8,765 bases of DNA from Chitinophagaceae bacterium (GTDB taxonomy: Bacteria; Bacteroidota; Bacteroidia; Chitinophagales; Chitinophagaceae). Below the pieces are notes generated by a model. That model was not told the origin of the DNA. It was given only the letters and a program-made list of their open reading frames with translations, and made no database searches. Of this stretch, positions 1 through 6,010 are shown piece by piece. The DNA lies in assembly GCA_947481355.1 (NCBI GenBank), contig CANKGM010000069.1, forward strand, positions 1-8,765. Reading direction: 5' to 3'. The position numbers and the translations under genes were made by a program. Within the stretch, counting starts at the first letter, position 1. The number at the start of each line of letters is the position of its first letter.

Positions 1-139
1 CGTTCTTGCAAAATCACTTGGTTCAGCTAATCCTCATAATGTGGTAAAAGCTACTTTTAAAGCACTTGCTTTATTACGTGAACCAATTCATGTTGCAAAA
101 ACAAGGACAATAGGACTTAAGAAAGTATTTAACGGCTAA
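1..139 (+). CDS. rpsE: 30S ribosomal protein S5, C-terminal end (5' truncated by window)
   Basis: Only the last 45 codons lie in the window, read from position 2, with a TAA stop at 137-139. The segment SLGSANPHNVVKATFKAL is the conserved C-terminal helix region of uS5, and the tail ends KKVFNG. S5 sits in the small subunit and contributes to decoding accuracy and mRNA-entry helicase activity (family knowledge). The next genes are rpmD, rplO and secY, the standard spc-operon order, which supports the call. About three quarters of the protein, including its double-stranded-RNA-binding N-terminal domain, lies upstream of the window. Confidence is high because both sequence and synteny agree. 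Confidence 0.95.
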   Translation, partial: VLAKSLGSANPHNVVKATFKALALLREPIHVAKTRTIGLKKVFNG

Positions 140-169
140 TATAATTTAGTCGGCTTAAAAAATAATCAC

Positions 170-194
170 CTTAAAAATCCCCCCGGGGTTTAAG
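170..194 (+). promoter_or_regulatory. Stem-loop abutting the rpmD start codon
   Basis: CTTAAA (170-175) is perfectly complementary to TTTAAG (189-194). Inside it, a run of six C (179-184) faces GGGG (185-188), so a GC-rich inner stem can form, offset by a three-base bulge (AAT, 176-178). The structure ends one base before the rpmD ATG at 196. In this AT-rich sequence a CCCCCCGGGG block between two ribosomal genes stands out. It could hold the start closed, aid coupling to rpsE translation, or act as an RNA-stability element. The pairing is seen; any function is inferred. Confidence 0.4.
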
Positions 195-195
195 T

Positions 196-375
196 ATGAA
201 AAAGCTAAAAATTACAAAAGTGAAAAGTGTTATTGATCGTCCTGAACGCCAAAAGCGTACGATGCAAGCACTTGGATTGGGCAAACTTCACGCTACAGTA
301 GAAGTTGAGGCCACCCCACAAATTTTGGGAATGGTAAGAAAAGTGAATCATTTAATTAAAGTTGAAGAAATCTAG
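196..375 (+). CDS. rpmD: 50S ribosomal protein L30
   Basis: This 59-residue protein begins MKKLKITKVKS and contains the uL30 core: IDRPERQKRTMQALGLGK (about residues 13-30), then EATPQILGMVRKVNHL (about 38-53). Its length is normal for bacterial L30 (58-60 residues). L30 is a small large-subunit protein near the 5S rRNA region. The ATG at 196 is the natural start because the conserved beta strand begins at once. No purine-rich Shine-Dalgarno sequence precedes it; the only G-run (185-188) lies in a predicted hairpin. The gap to rpsE is 56 bases and to rplO 76 bases, so the genes are very likely cotranscribed. The identification is secure. Confidence 0.95.
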   Translation: MKKLKITKVKSVIDRPERQKRTMQALGLGKLHATVEVEATPQILGMVRKVNHLIKVEEI

Positions 376-451
376 CAGCAATCCCTGTAAGCTGTTATCT
401 ATATTTAATACGAGTGGTCTTAGGGGACTGCGTTGAGTAAAAAGAGTAAAC

Positions 452-901
452 ATGAAATTACATACATTAAGACCTGCAAAAGGCGCAACTAAAAAAGAAA
501 AAAGATTAGGTAGAGGTGAAGCATCTGGTAAAGGTGGTACTTCAACAAAAGGTAATAAAGGACATCAAAGTCGTAGTGGTTTCAAAAGCAAGCGCGCAAG
601 TGAAGGTGGACAAATGCCGATTCAGCGTCGTATTCCTAAAGTAGGATTTAAAAATATCAATAGAGTAGAATACAAAGTGTTCAACTTAGGACAGGTTGAA
701 ACATTAGTTGAGAAATATGGCATCTCTGATTTCAACATGGAGAACCTTTATATCAACGGATTGATTAGCCGCACTGACAAAGTTAAGATTCTTGGAAACG
801 GCGCAATTACTTCAAAAGTTGCTTTTAAAGTAAATGCTATAAGTGAAAAAGCAAAGTCTGTTATTGAAGCAGCAGGTGGAACTGTTGAAATCATCAAATA
901 A
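452..901 (+). CDS. rplO: 50S ribosomal protein L15
   Basis: This 149-residue protein starts MKLHTLRPAKGATK. Its N-terminal half is basic and glycine-rich (RLGRGEASGKGGTSTKGNKG, about residues 18-37) and in family members is an extended tail threading through 23S rRNA. It is followed by GGQMPIQRRIPKVGF (about 52-66), a hallmark of uL15. The C-terminal globular part ends with AKSVIEAAGGTVEIIK. Length and motifs are normal for the family. L15 is a late-assembly large-subunit protein. The start at 452 has only a weak AAGAG upstream, in line with the low Shine-Dalgarno use elsewhere in the window. It lies between rpmD and secY as in most bacterial spc operons. Confidence 0.96.
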   Translation: MKLHTLRPAKGATKKEKRLGRGEASGKGGTSTKGNKGHQSRSGFKSKRASEGGQMPIQRRIPKVGFKNINRVEYKVFNLGQVETLVEKYGISDFNMENLYINGLISRTDKVKILGNGAITSKVAFKVNAISEKAKSVIEAAGGTVEIIK

Positions 902-913
902 TTTCCGATATTT

Positions 914-930
914 AACAACGACTAGTTGTT
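914..930 (+). repeat. Short inverted repeat between rplO and secY
   Basis: AACAAC (914-919) pairs perfectly with GTTGTT (925-930) around a five-base loop, GACTA. It lies 12 bases after the rplO stop and 29 bases before the secY GTG. There is no following T-run, so it does not look like a terminator. At most it is a weak RNA hairpin separating the ribosomal-protein part of the message from secY; it may also be chance. Confidence 0.25.
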
Positions 931-959
931 ACCTTAGTTAACGGGCAAAAAAAATTCAC

Positions 960-2294
960 GTGAAGAAATTTCTACATACAATCAAAAATATCTGGAGTAT
1001 AGATGAGCTGAAAAGCAAAATCATTATTACTCTTCTATTGATACTCGTATACCGTGTTGGTTCCCACGTCCCACTACCTGGTATCGATCCTAATAAGTTG
1101 GATCTTGTGAGTGCCAAGAAAGGACTACTTAGTCTTTTTGATACATTTGCCGGTGGATCATTCTCAAGTGCCTCTATTTTTGCCTTAGGTATAATGCCCT
1201 ATATTTCTGCATCTATTTTCATGCAGTTGATGACCATTTTGGTTCCACAAATGCAAAAAGTGCAGAAGGAAGGAGATAGTGGAAGAAAGAAAATAAATCA
1301 ATGGACTAGATACTTAACTGCAATCGTTACAGTATTTCAAGCTGCAGCTTATGTTGCTTATTTAAAAAATGTAAGCAGAGATGCCTTGATTGAATCGTAT
1401 CAACCATTCTTTTGGTTATCGACTGTAGTTGTTTTAACAGCTGGAACTTTATTTGTAATGTGGTTAGGTGAGAAAATTCAAGATAAAGGTCTTGGAAACG
1501 GAACTTCAATCATTATCATGGTTGGTATTTTAGCTCGTTTGCCAAAATCATTTATAGGTGAATTGGCGGCAAAGCAAACTAGAGGTGGCGGCGGCTTACT
1601 TTTATTCTTGATTGAAATTGCATTTCTTATCACTATAATACTTGGTTTAATATTACTTGTACAAGGTGTTAGAAGAGTTCCTATTAGTTATGCAAAGCAA
1701 TTGGTCGGAAGTAAATCTCTAGCTGGTGCTCGTCAGTTTCTGCCATTAAAAGTGAATGCATCTGGTGTAATGCCTATCATTTTTGCTCAAGCTATCATGT
1801 TCTTACCTACTTTGTTTTCTTTCACTAATCTTGAGTCAGGAAAAGGGATCGCTAGGATTTTTAATAATCCAAGTAGCTTCTGGTATATGATGATATACAG
1901 TATCATGGTTATTGCATTTACTTTCTTATATACCGCTTTGATTTTCAACCCAAAGCAAATGGCTGATAATTTGAAGCAAAATAATGGTTTCATTCCTGGG
2001 GTTAAACCTGGACAAGCTACAGCTGATTATATTGGACAAGTAATGGATCGCATTACGTTACCAGGCGCTATATTCTTGGCCTGTATCGGTATCCTTCCAG
2101 GTATCGCACAGCAATTTGGCATCACGCAATCATTTGCTTCTTTCTTCGGTGGAACATCGTTACTTATTATGGTAGGTGTTATACTTGATACGTTACAGCA
2201 AATTGAAACACATCTATTGATGCGTCAGTATGATGGCTTGATGTCTGGTGGAAGAATTCAAGGAAGACAAGGCGCAACTACATCCTCTATTTAA
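960..2294 (+). CDS. secY: Preprotein translocase channel subunit SecY
   Basis: SecY forms the protein-conducting channel of the SecYEG inner-membrane translocon. The 444-residue product has the expected ten hydrophobic segments; the first covers about residues 21-37, followed by the plug region (SLFDTFAGGSFSSASIFALG, about 58-77). Family marks include PYISASIFMQL (80-90), MWLGEKIQDKGLGNGTSI (167-184) in TM4 and the loop after it, the cytoplasmic loop with VQGVRRVPISYAKQ (234-247), FNPKQMADNLKQ and IPGVKPGQAT (329-354), and a tail ending LMRQYDGLMSGGRIQGRQ. The start is a GTG at 960 with no good Shine-Dalgarno sequence; it gives the typical MKKFLHTIKNIW opening. It follows rplO by 58 bases and ends one base before map, so translation of map is probably coupled to it. 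Nothing appears truncated. Confidence 0.97.
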   Translation: MKKFLHTIKNIWSIDELKSKIIITLLLILVYRVGSHVPLPGIDPNKLDLVSAKKGLLSLFDTFAGGSFSSASIFALGIMPYISASIFMQLMTILVPQMQKVQKEGDSGRKKINQWTRYLTAIVTVFQAAAYVAYLKNVSRDALIESYQPFFWLSTVVVLTAGTLFVMWLGEKIQDKGLGNGTSIIIMVGILARLPKSFIGELAAKQTRGGGGLLLFLIEIAFLITIILGLILLVQGVRRVPISYAKQLVGSKSLAGARQFLPLKVNASGVMPIIFAQAIMFLPTLFSFTNLESGKGIARIFNNPSSFWYMMIYSIMVIAFTFLYTALIFNPKQMADNLKQNNGFIPGVKPGQATADYIGQVMDRITLPGAIFLACIGILPGIAQQFGITQSFASFFGGTSLLIMVGVILDTLQQIETHLLMRQYDGLMSGGRIQGRQGATTSSI

Positions 2295-2295
2295 T

Positions 2296-3096
2296 ATGGT
2301 TCAACTTAAGAATGCTGCGGAGATCGAATTAATCCGCGAGAGTGCACTCTTGGTCAGTCAAACCTTAGCTGAGCTTGCATCAATTCTTAAGCCAGGTATT
2401 ACAACATTAGCACTAAATCAACGAGCTGAGGAATTCATCCTCGATCAAAAAGCAGTTCCTTCTTTCAAGAATTATAAAGGATATCCTTTTGCAACGTGTA
2501 TTTCTGTAAACGATGCAGTTGTGCATGGGTTTCCTACAAACAAAGAAATCAGAGAAGGTGACTTGGTGTCAATAGATGTTGGTGTTTACAAAAATGGATT
2601 TCATGGTGATAGCGCTTACACCTTCGGAGTAGCTCCTATTGCTGATGAGCATAAGTTATTGATGCAAGTTACCAGAACATCATTATTACTAGGAATAGAT
2701 AAAGCACATGTTGGTAATCGCGTAGGTGATATATCATTTGCTATTCAAGATTTTGCTGAATTGAAACATCATCTTGGTGTTGTGCGTGAATTGGTTGGAC
2801 ATGGATTAGGTCGTCAATTGCATGAAGATCCTCAAGTGCCCAATTTTGGGAAAAAGGGAACTGGTCCAAAACTGAAAGAGGGGATGGTTATTGCAATAGA
2901 GCCCATGATAAATCTTGGCACAAAAGATGTGTTTTATGATGAGGATGGTTGGACAGTAAGAACTAAAGACAGTAAGTTTTCAGCTCATTACGAGCACACT
3001 ATATGCATCAAAAAAGGGAAGGCCGATGTGCTTTCAAACTTTGATCAAATCATGTTGAATGAGAAATCCAATAGCCATTTAGTTGGGGATTACTAA
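2296..3096 (+). CDS. map: Type I methionine aminopeptidase
   Basis: This cytosolic metalloprotease removes the initiator methionine from nascent proteins. The 266-residue pita-bread-fold protein has all five dinuclear-metal ligands: D94 (SIDVGV), D105 (HGDSA), H169 (VGHGLG), E202 (IEPM) and E233 (HYEHT). The substrate-site histidine H77 is in VVHGFP. The ATG at 2296 is chosen because it gives MVQLKNAAEIELIRES, the usual start of the family in Bacteroidota. An in-frame ATG at 2248 would overlap secY by 47 bases and add 16 unrelated residues. Only one base separates it from secY, with no Shine-Dalgarno sequence, which points to coupled translation. About 20 residues after the catalytic core (roughly from 247) form a tail with no motif I recognise. 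Confidence 0.95.
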   Translation: MVQLKNAAEIELIRESALLVSQTLAELASILKPGITTLALNQRAEEFILDQKAVPSFKNYKGYPFATCISVNDAVVHGFPTNKEIREGDLVSIDVGVYKNGFHGDSAYTFGVAPIADEHKLLMQVTRTSLLLGIDKAHVGNRVGDISFAIQDFAELKHHLGVVRELVGHGLGRQLHEDPQVPNFGKKGTGPKLKEGMVIAIEPMINLGTKDVFYDEDGWTVRTKDSKFSAHYEHTICIKKGKADVLSNFDQIMLNEKSNSHLVGDY

Positions 3097-3248
3097 TCAA
3101 AGTTGAATTTTTTCACCTGATTTCACAATTATAACTTTAAGGGTACTATATTTATTCTATTTGCGACTTTTGAATAGCATTTGAATATTATATTTTTTTA
3201 ATACCATTATCAATTAATTAAGATTGATATATTGATCTAGAGATTATC
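3097..3248 (+). other. AT-rich intergenic gap where the ribosomal operon stops
   Basis: There is no gene here. In many Bacteroidota the next gene after map would be infA, but no short infA or rpmJ reading frame is visible. There is also no convincing intrinsic terminator. An AT-rich inverted repeat is present (ATCAAT at 3209-3214, ATTGAT at 3223-3228), with a further ATTGAT copy at 3231-3236. TCTATTTG at 3156-3163 matches seven of eight positions of a Bacteroidota -7 element (TAnnTTTG) but lacks a clear -33 partner, so a promoter for the flavoprotein gene is possible but unproven. Confidence 0.4.
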
Positions 3249-4508
3249 ATGAGCAATAGGAAAAAATTAATTGTAGTTGGTGGTGGGGCTTCTGGCTTTT
3301 TCTGTGCTGTTAATGCGGCACAGCAGAATCCTGAACTTGATGTACTGATATTAGAAAAAACAAACAAGTTGCTTTCCAAAGTCAAAGTTAGTGGTGGTGG
3401 TCGTTGTAATGTGACACATTATTCTGAAGCAGTCAACGATATGATTGATGCCTATCCACGCGGAAAAAATTTCATGAAAAAATCATTGTATCGATTTTCG
3501 AGTCAGGATACTCAAAATTGGTTTTTGATTAGAGGAGTTCAATTGAAAGTGGAGTCTGATGGTAGAATGTTTCCTGAATCTGATAAGTCACAGTCAATCA
3601 TAGATTGTTTGATGCAAGAAGCAGAAAAATATAATGTGGATATTCGAATGCAACACGAAGTTCTTCATATTAATAAATTGGAGTCAGGTTTTTTATTGGA
3701 AGTGAAACATGGCATGGATGCGGCAGAAAAAATACATGCTGATTTTATTTGCATAGCTACAGGCGGATTTTCAAAAGAAGCCGGATTTGATTGGTTGAAG
3801 GAACTAGGCATAGATATTGAGCCTCCGGTCCCTTCTCTTTTTACATTTAACATTCTCGACAATAAGCTGCATCAACTTATGGGTGTAGCTAGTGCAGATA
3901 CAATCGTGAAAATTCCAACGCTTAAACTTCAAGAGCGTGGGCCAGTATTGATTACCCATTGGGGGTTGAGCGGACCAGCTGTATTAAAAATGTCTTCTCG
4001 GGCCGCAAAGGAATTACATGAACTTGATTACACATTTGAAGTTAGTGTTAATTGGGCGCCTGAGTTTCATGAGAGTACTATGTTAGAATTGATTAAAACA
4101 AAGCGTATTGAAATAGCCCGTCAGTTGGTTGGGAATAAGAATCCATTTGATATTCCAGGCCGCTTATGGAATTATTTACTGGAGAAGTCTGCCATAAAAC
4201 CCGATACGAGCTGGGCCAATATACCATCAGCTGCGAGTAATTTATTGGCAAAACATATTTGTAACGACGTGTATAATGTAAAAGGAAAAACTACATTCAA
4301 AGAAGAGTTTGTGACTGCAGGAGGAGTAAAGGTCGACGCAATACATCAGGCGACATTAGAAAGTAAATTAATTCCAGGATTGTATTTTTCCGGAGAGGTG
4401 CTGAATGTTGATGGCATAACCGGGGGGTATAATTTTCAACATGCATGGTCTAGCGGTTGGATCGTTGCAGAAGACATTACGACAAAAATGACATCAGTCG
4501 AAAGTTAG
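3249..4508 (+). CDS. BaiN/HI0933-family FAD-dependent oxidoreductase
   Basis: This 419-residue flavoprotein belongs to the HI0933/YhiN/BaiN family of NAD(P)/FAD-dependent oxidoreductases. The N-terminal Rossmann fold shows LIVVGGGASGFFCAVNAA (7-24; dinucleotide-binding glycines 11-16) with an acidic residue at the end of beta-2 (ILEK, E36). The family signature SGGGRCNVTH lies at 48-57. A second family signature, GEVLNVDGITGGYNFQ, lies at about 382-397 and completes the FAD site. There is no signal peptide, so it is probably cytosolic. BaiN itself acts in bile-acid dehydroxylation, but most members have no known substrate, so I give no gene symbol. The start at 3249 is the first ATG after an in-frame stop at 3225. 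It lies 152 bases after map and 68 before the next gene. Family call sure; substrate unknown. Confidence 0.9.
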   Translation: MSNRKKLIVVGGGASGFFCAVNAAQQNPELDVLILEKTNKLLSKVKVSGGGRCNVTHYSEAVNDMIDAYPRGKNFMKKSLYRFSSQDTQNWFLIRGVQLKVESDGRMFPESDKSQSIIDCLMQEAEKYNVDIRMQHEVLHINKLESGFLLEVKHGMDAAEKIHADFICIATGGFSKEAGFDWLKELGIDIEPPVPSLFTFNILDNKLHQLMGVASADTIVKIPTLKLQERGPVLITHWGLSGPAVLKMSSRAAKELHELDYTFEVSVNWAPEFHESTMLELIKTKRIEIARQLVGNKNPFDIPGRLWNYLLEKSAIKPDTSWANIPSAASNLLAKHICNDVYNVKGKTTFKEEFVTAGGVKVDAIHQATLESKLIPGLYFSGEVLNVDGITGGYNFQHAWSSGWIVAEDITTKMTSVES

Positions 4509-4539
4509 TATTGGCCAAGGTGATTTTTTTCATAACTTG

Positions 4540-4555
4540 ACAAAGTCAACTTTGT
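4540..4555. promoter_or_regulatory. Near-perfect palindrome, possible operator or promoter-overlapping site
   Basis: ACAAAGT (4540-4546) and ACTTTGT (4549-4555) form perfect 7-base arms around a CA centre. The site overlaps TTGACA (4537-4542) and begins 37 bases before the start of the Tat-exported PLP enzyme gene. A second palindrome, TTGGCCAA (4511-4518), lies just after the flavoprotein stop. Position and symmetry suit a dimeric regulator site or a small mRNA hairpin. I recognise no specific regulator, and chance is possible in a 68-base gap. Confidence 0.3.
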
Positions 4556-4576
4556 GGGTGAACTAAATTAAATTGA

Positions 4577-5866
4577 ATGACCAATAAATCCCGTCGTAAT
4601 TTTATACGTATTTTTTCTGGGGCAATGACAGGTTTGCCATTTCTTCATGCAGCTAATCCTGTGTTTGCAGCAGATGCTCTACAGCGTTCTGCTAAAGGCA
4701 TGCATGACCCTAATACATATGCAAAGGATGAAGATTTTTGGGGATGGATTCGCGAAGCCTATACGGTAAGCCCAACGATTATAAATTTAAATAATGGAGG
4801 TGTTTCGCCCCAACCCAAAGTGGTGCAAGACGCCCATATTCGCAACTATCAATATTGTAATGAAGGCCCGTCATATTTCATGTGGCAAATTCTTGATCAA
4901 GGACGTGAGCCGTTAAGGGAAAAACTTGCTGCGGTTTGTGGTTGTGATAAAGAAGAAATTGCAATTAATCGAAATGCAACTGAAGGATTAAATACCATCA
5001 TTTTCGGGTTGAATCTTAAAGCAGGTGATGAAGTGGTCTTGACTCATCAAGATTATCCAAATATGATCAATGCTTGGAAGCAGCGAGAGAAGCGGGACGG
5101 AATCAAATTGGTTTGGGTTGACTTGCCTTTGCCCATAGAGCATGAGCATGATATTGTTAATTTTTATACCAAATCATTTACGGACCGTACTAAAGTTGTG
5201 ATGATAACTCATCTTATCAATTGGACTGGTCAAATTATGCCTGTGCGTAAGATCGCAGATGTCGCTCATACTCAAGGTATAGAGGTGATATGCGATGGGG
5301 CACATACATTAGCTCATTTTGATTTTTCGATTCCTGATTTGGGTTGCGACTACTTTGCAACATCACTACATAAGTGGATGGGGGCACCTTTTGGCAGTGG
5401 ATTAATGTATGTTAAGAAAGATAAGATTAACAAAGTTTGGGCACTTCTTTCGAACAATGAGCCAGATGGTACCGATATCAGAAAGTTTGAATCATTGGGC
5501 ACACGCTCCTTTGCTTCTGAGATGGCTATTGGCGCAGCTGTAGATTTTCATGAAATGATTGGTGCAAAAAGGAAAGAAGCGCGCCTTCGTTTTCTGAAAA
5601 ATTATTGGGTTGATCAGTTAAAAGGGCTGCCTCGCGTTTCATTTCTTCAGTCAAATGCACCAGAAATGTCTTGCGCTATTGCCAATATTTCAATAGATGG
5701 AAAGAAGCCAGAAGAGGTCTCTGGCGAACTATTTACTAAGTATAAAATACATACTGTAGGGATAAATTGGCAAAACATTCATGGTGTTCGAATTACACCT
5801 AATGTCTATACTTCATTAAAGGAGTTAGATAAACTGACTTTGGCGCTGAGAAATATGGCCCAATAA
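4577..5866 (+). CDS. Tat-exported class V aminotransferase-fold PLP enzyme (isopenicillin N epimerase-like)
   Basis: This 429-residue fold-type I PLP enzyme is of the class V aminotransferase / cysteine desulfurase / isopenicillin N epimerase group. It opens with a twin-arginine signal: SRRNFI at residues 5-10, a hydrophobic stretch to about 30, and a likely signal-peptidase site near 31-34 (VFAADA). A folded, cofactor-loaded enzyme exported to the periplasm is therefore likely. Core motifs are LNNGGVSPQP (71-80), NRNATEGLN (131-139, phosphate-binding region), CDGAHTLAHFD (239-249, with D240 expected to bind the pyridine nitrogen), and TSLHKWMGAP (262-271), with K266 the Schiff-base lysine. 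The start is firm, since an in-frame TGA immediately precedes the ATG. Related Tat-signal proteins occur in Bacteroidota, but I know of no established substrate. No biosynthetic partner genes are adjacent, so epimerase, desulfurase and aminotransferase activities all remain possible. Confidence 0.88.
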   Translation: MTNKSRRNFIRIFSGAMTGLPFLHAANPVFAADALQRSAKGMHDPNTYAKDEDFWGWIREAYTVSPTIINLNNGGVSPQPKVVQDAHIRNYQYCNEGPSYFMWQILDQGREPLREKLAAVCGCDKEEIAINRNATEGLNTIIFGLNLKAGDEVVLTHQDYPNMINAWKQREKRDGIKLVWVDLPLPIEHEHDIVNFYTKSFTDRTKVVMITHLINWTGQIMPVRKIADVAHTQGIEVICDGAHTLAHFDFSIPDLGCDYFATSLHKWMGAPFGSGLMYVKKDKINKVWALLSNNEPDGTDIRKFESLGTRSFASEMAIGAAVDFHEMIGAKRKEARLRFLKNYWVDQLKGLPRVSFLQSNAPEMSCAIANISIDGKKPEEVSGELFTKYKIHTVGINWQNIHGVRITPNVYTSLKELDKLTLALRNMAQ

Positions 5867-5914
5867 GCATTTTGGCCTGTATTTTGGGCTACTTTTCGTC
5901 CAAAAATTCACTAA

Positions 5915-5949
5915 TTTTTCGCAAGAATTGCATAATTCCATTACCTTTG
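5915..5949 (+). promoter_or_regulatory. Probable Bacteroidota-type promoter for rpsA
   Basis: TACCTTTG at 5942-5949 matches the Bacteroidota -7 consensus TAnnTTTG at every fixed position. About 20 bases upstream, TTTTTCG (5915-5921) is an imperfect -33 element (consensus TTTG or TTG). Transcription would start near 5954-5957, giving a leader of about 55 bases. The spacer contains an inverted repeat, GAATT-GCAT-AATTC (5925-5938), which could be a protein-binding site or chance. It is placed where a promoter is needed, after the PLP enzyme gene and before rpsA. Confidence 0.65.
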
Positions 5950-5960
5950 CCGTCCCCAAA

Positions 5961-5983
5961 TCAGCCTGACAAAACAGTGCTGA
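5961..5983 (+). promoter_or_regulatory. rpsA leader hairpin
   Basis: TCAGCCTG (5961-5968) pairs with CAG (5975-5977) and GCTGA (5979-5983), giving eight base pairs with one bulged T (5978) and the loop ACAAAA. It lies just after the inferred transcription start and 11 bases before the Shine-Dalgarno sequence. In E. coli the rpsA leader is folded and used by S1 for autoregulation; a similar role here is an inference. Confidence 0.45.
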
Positions 5984-5994
5984 AATTTAAACAA

Positions 5995-6001
5995 AAGGAG
6001 G
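5995..6001 (+). promoter_or_regulatory. Strong Shine-Dalgarno sequence of rpsA
   Basis: AAGGAGG lies nine bases before the GTG start of rpsA and decides that start. It is the only strong Shine-Dalgarno sequence in the window; the other genes have none or very weak ones, as expected in Bacteroidota, where the anti-Shine-Dalgarno end of 16S rRNA is largely masked. Weak flanking pairing (AAATT 5983-5987 with AATTT 6002-6006) would display the motif in a loop. Confidence 0.8.
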
Positions 6002-6010
6002 AATTTAATA

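Noticed and set aside
2248..2295. Upstream in-frame ATG extending map by 16 residues
   Set aside because: It overlaps the end of secY and the added residues do not match the family; the ATG at 2296 gives the usual N-terminus.
3156..3183. Promoter before the flavoprotein gene (TCTATTTG, TAGCATTTG)
   Set aside because: The -7 matches are imperfect and no -33 element sits at the right distance; kept only as a remark in the gap entry.
5881..5906. TTTTGG/CCAAAA inverted repeat after the PLP enzyme as a terminator
   Set aside because: The stem is only six pairs, the loop is 12 bases, and no T-run follows.
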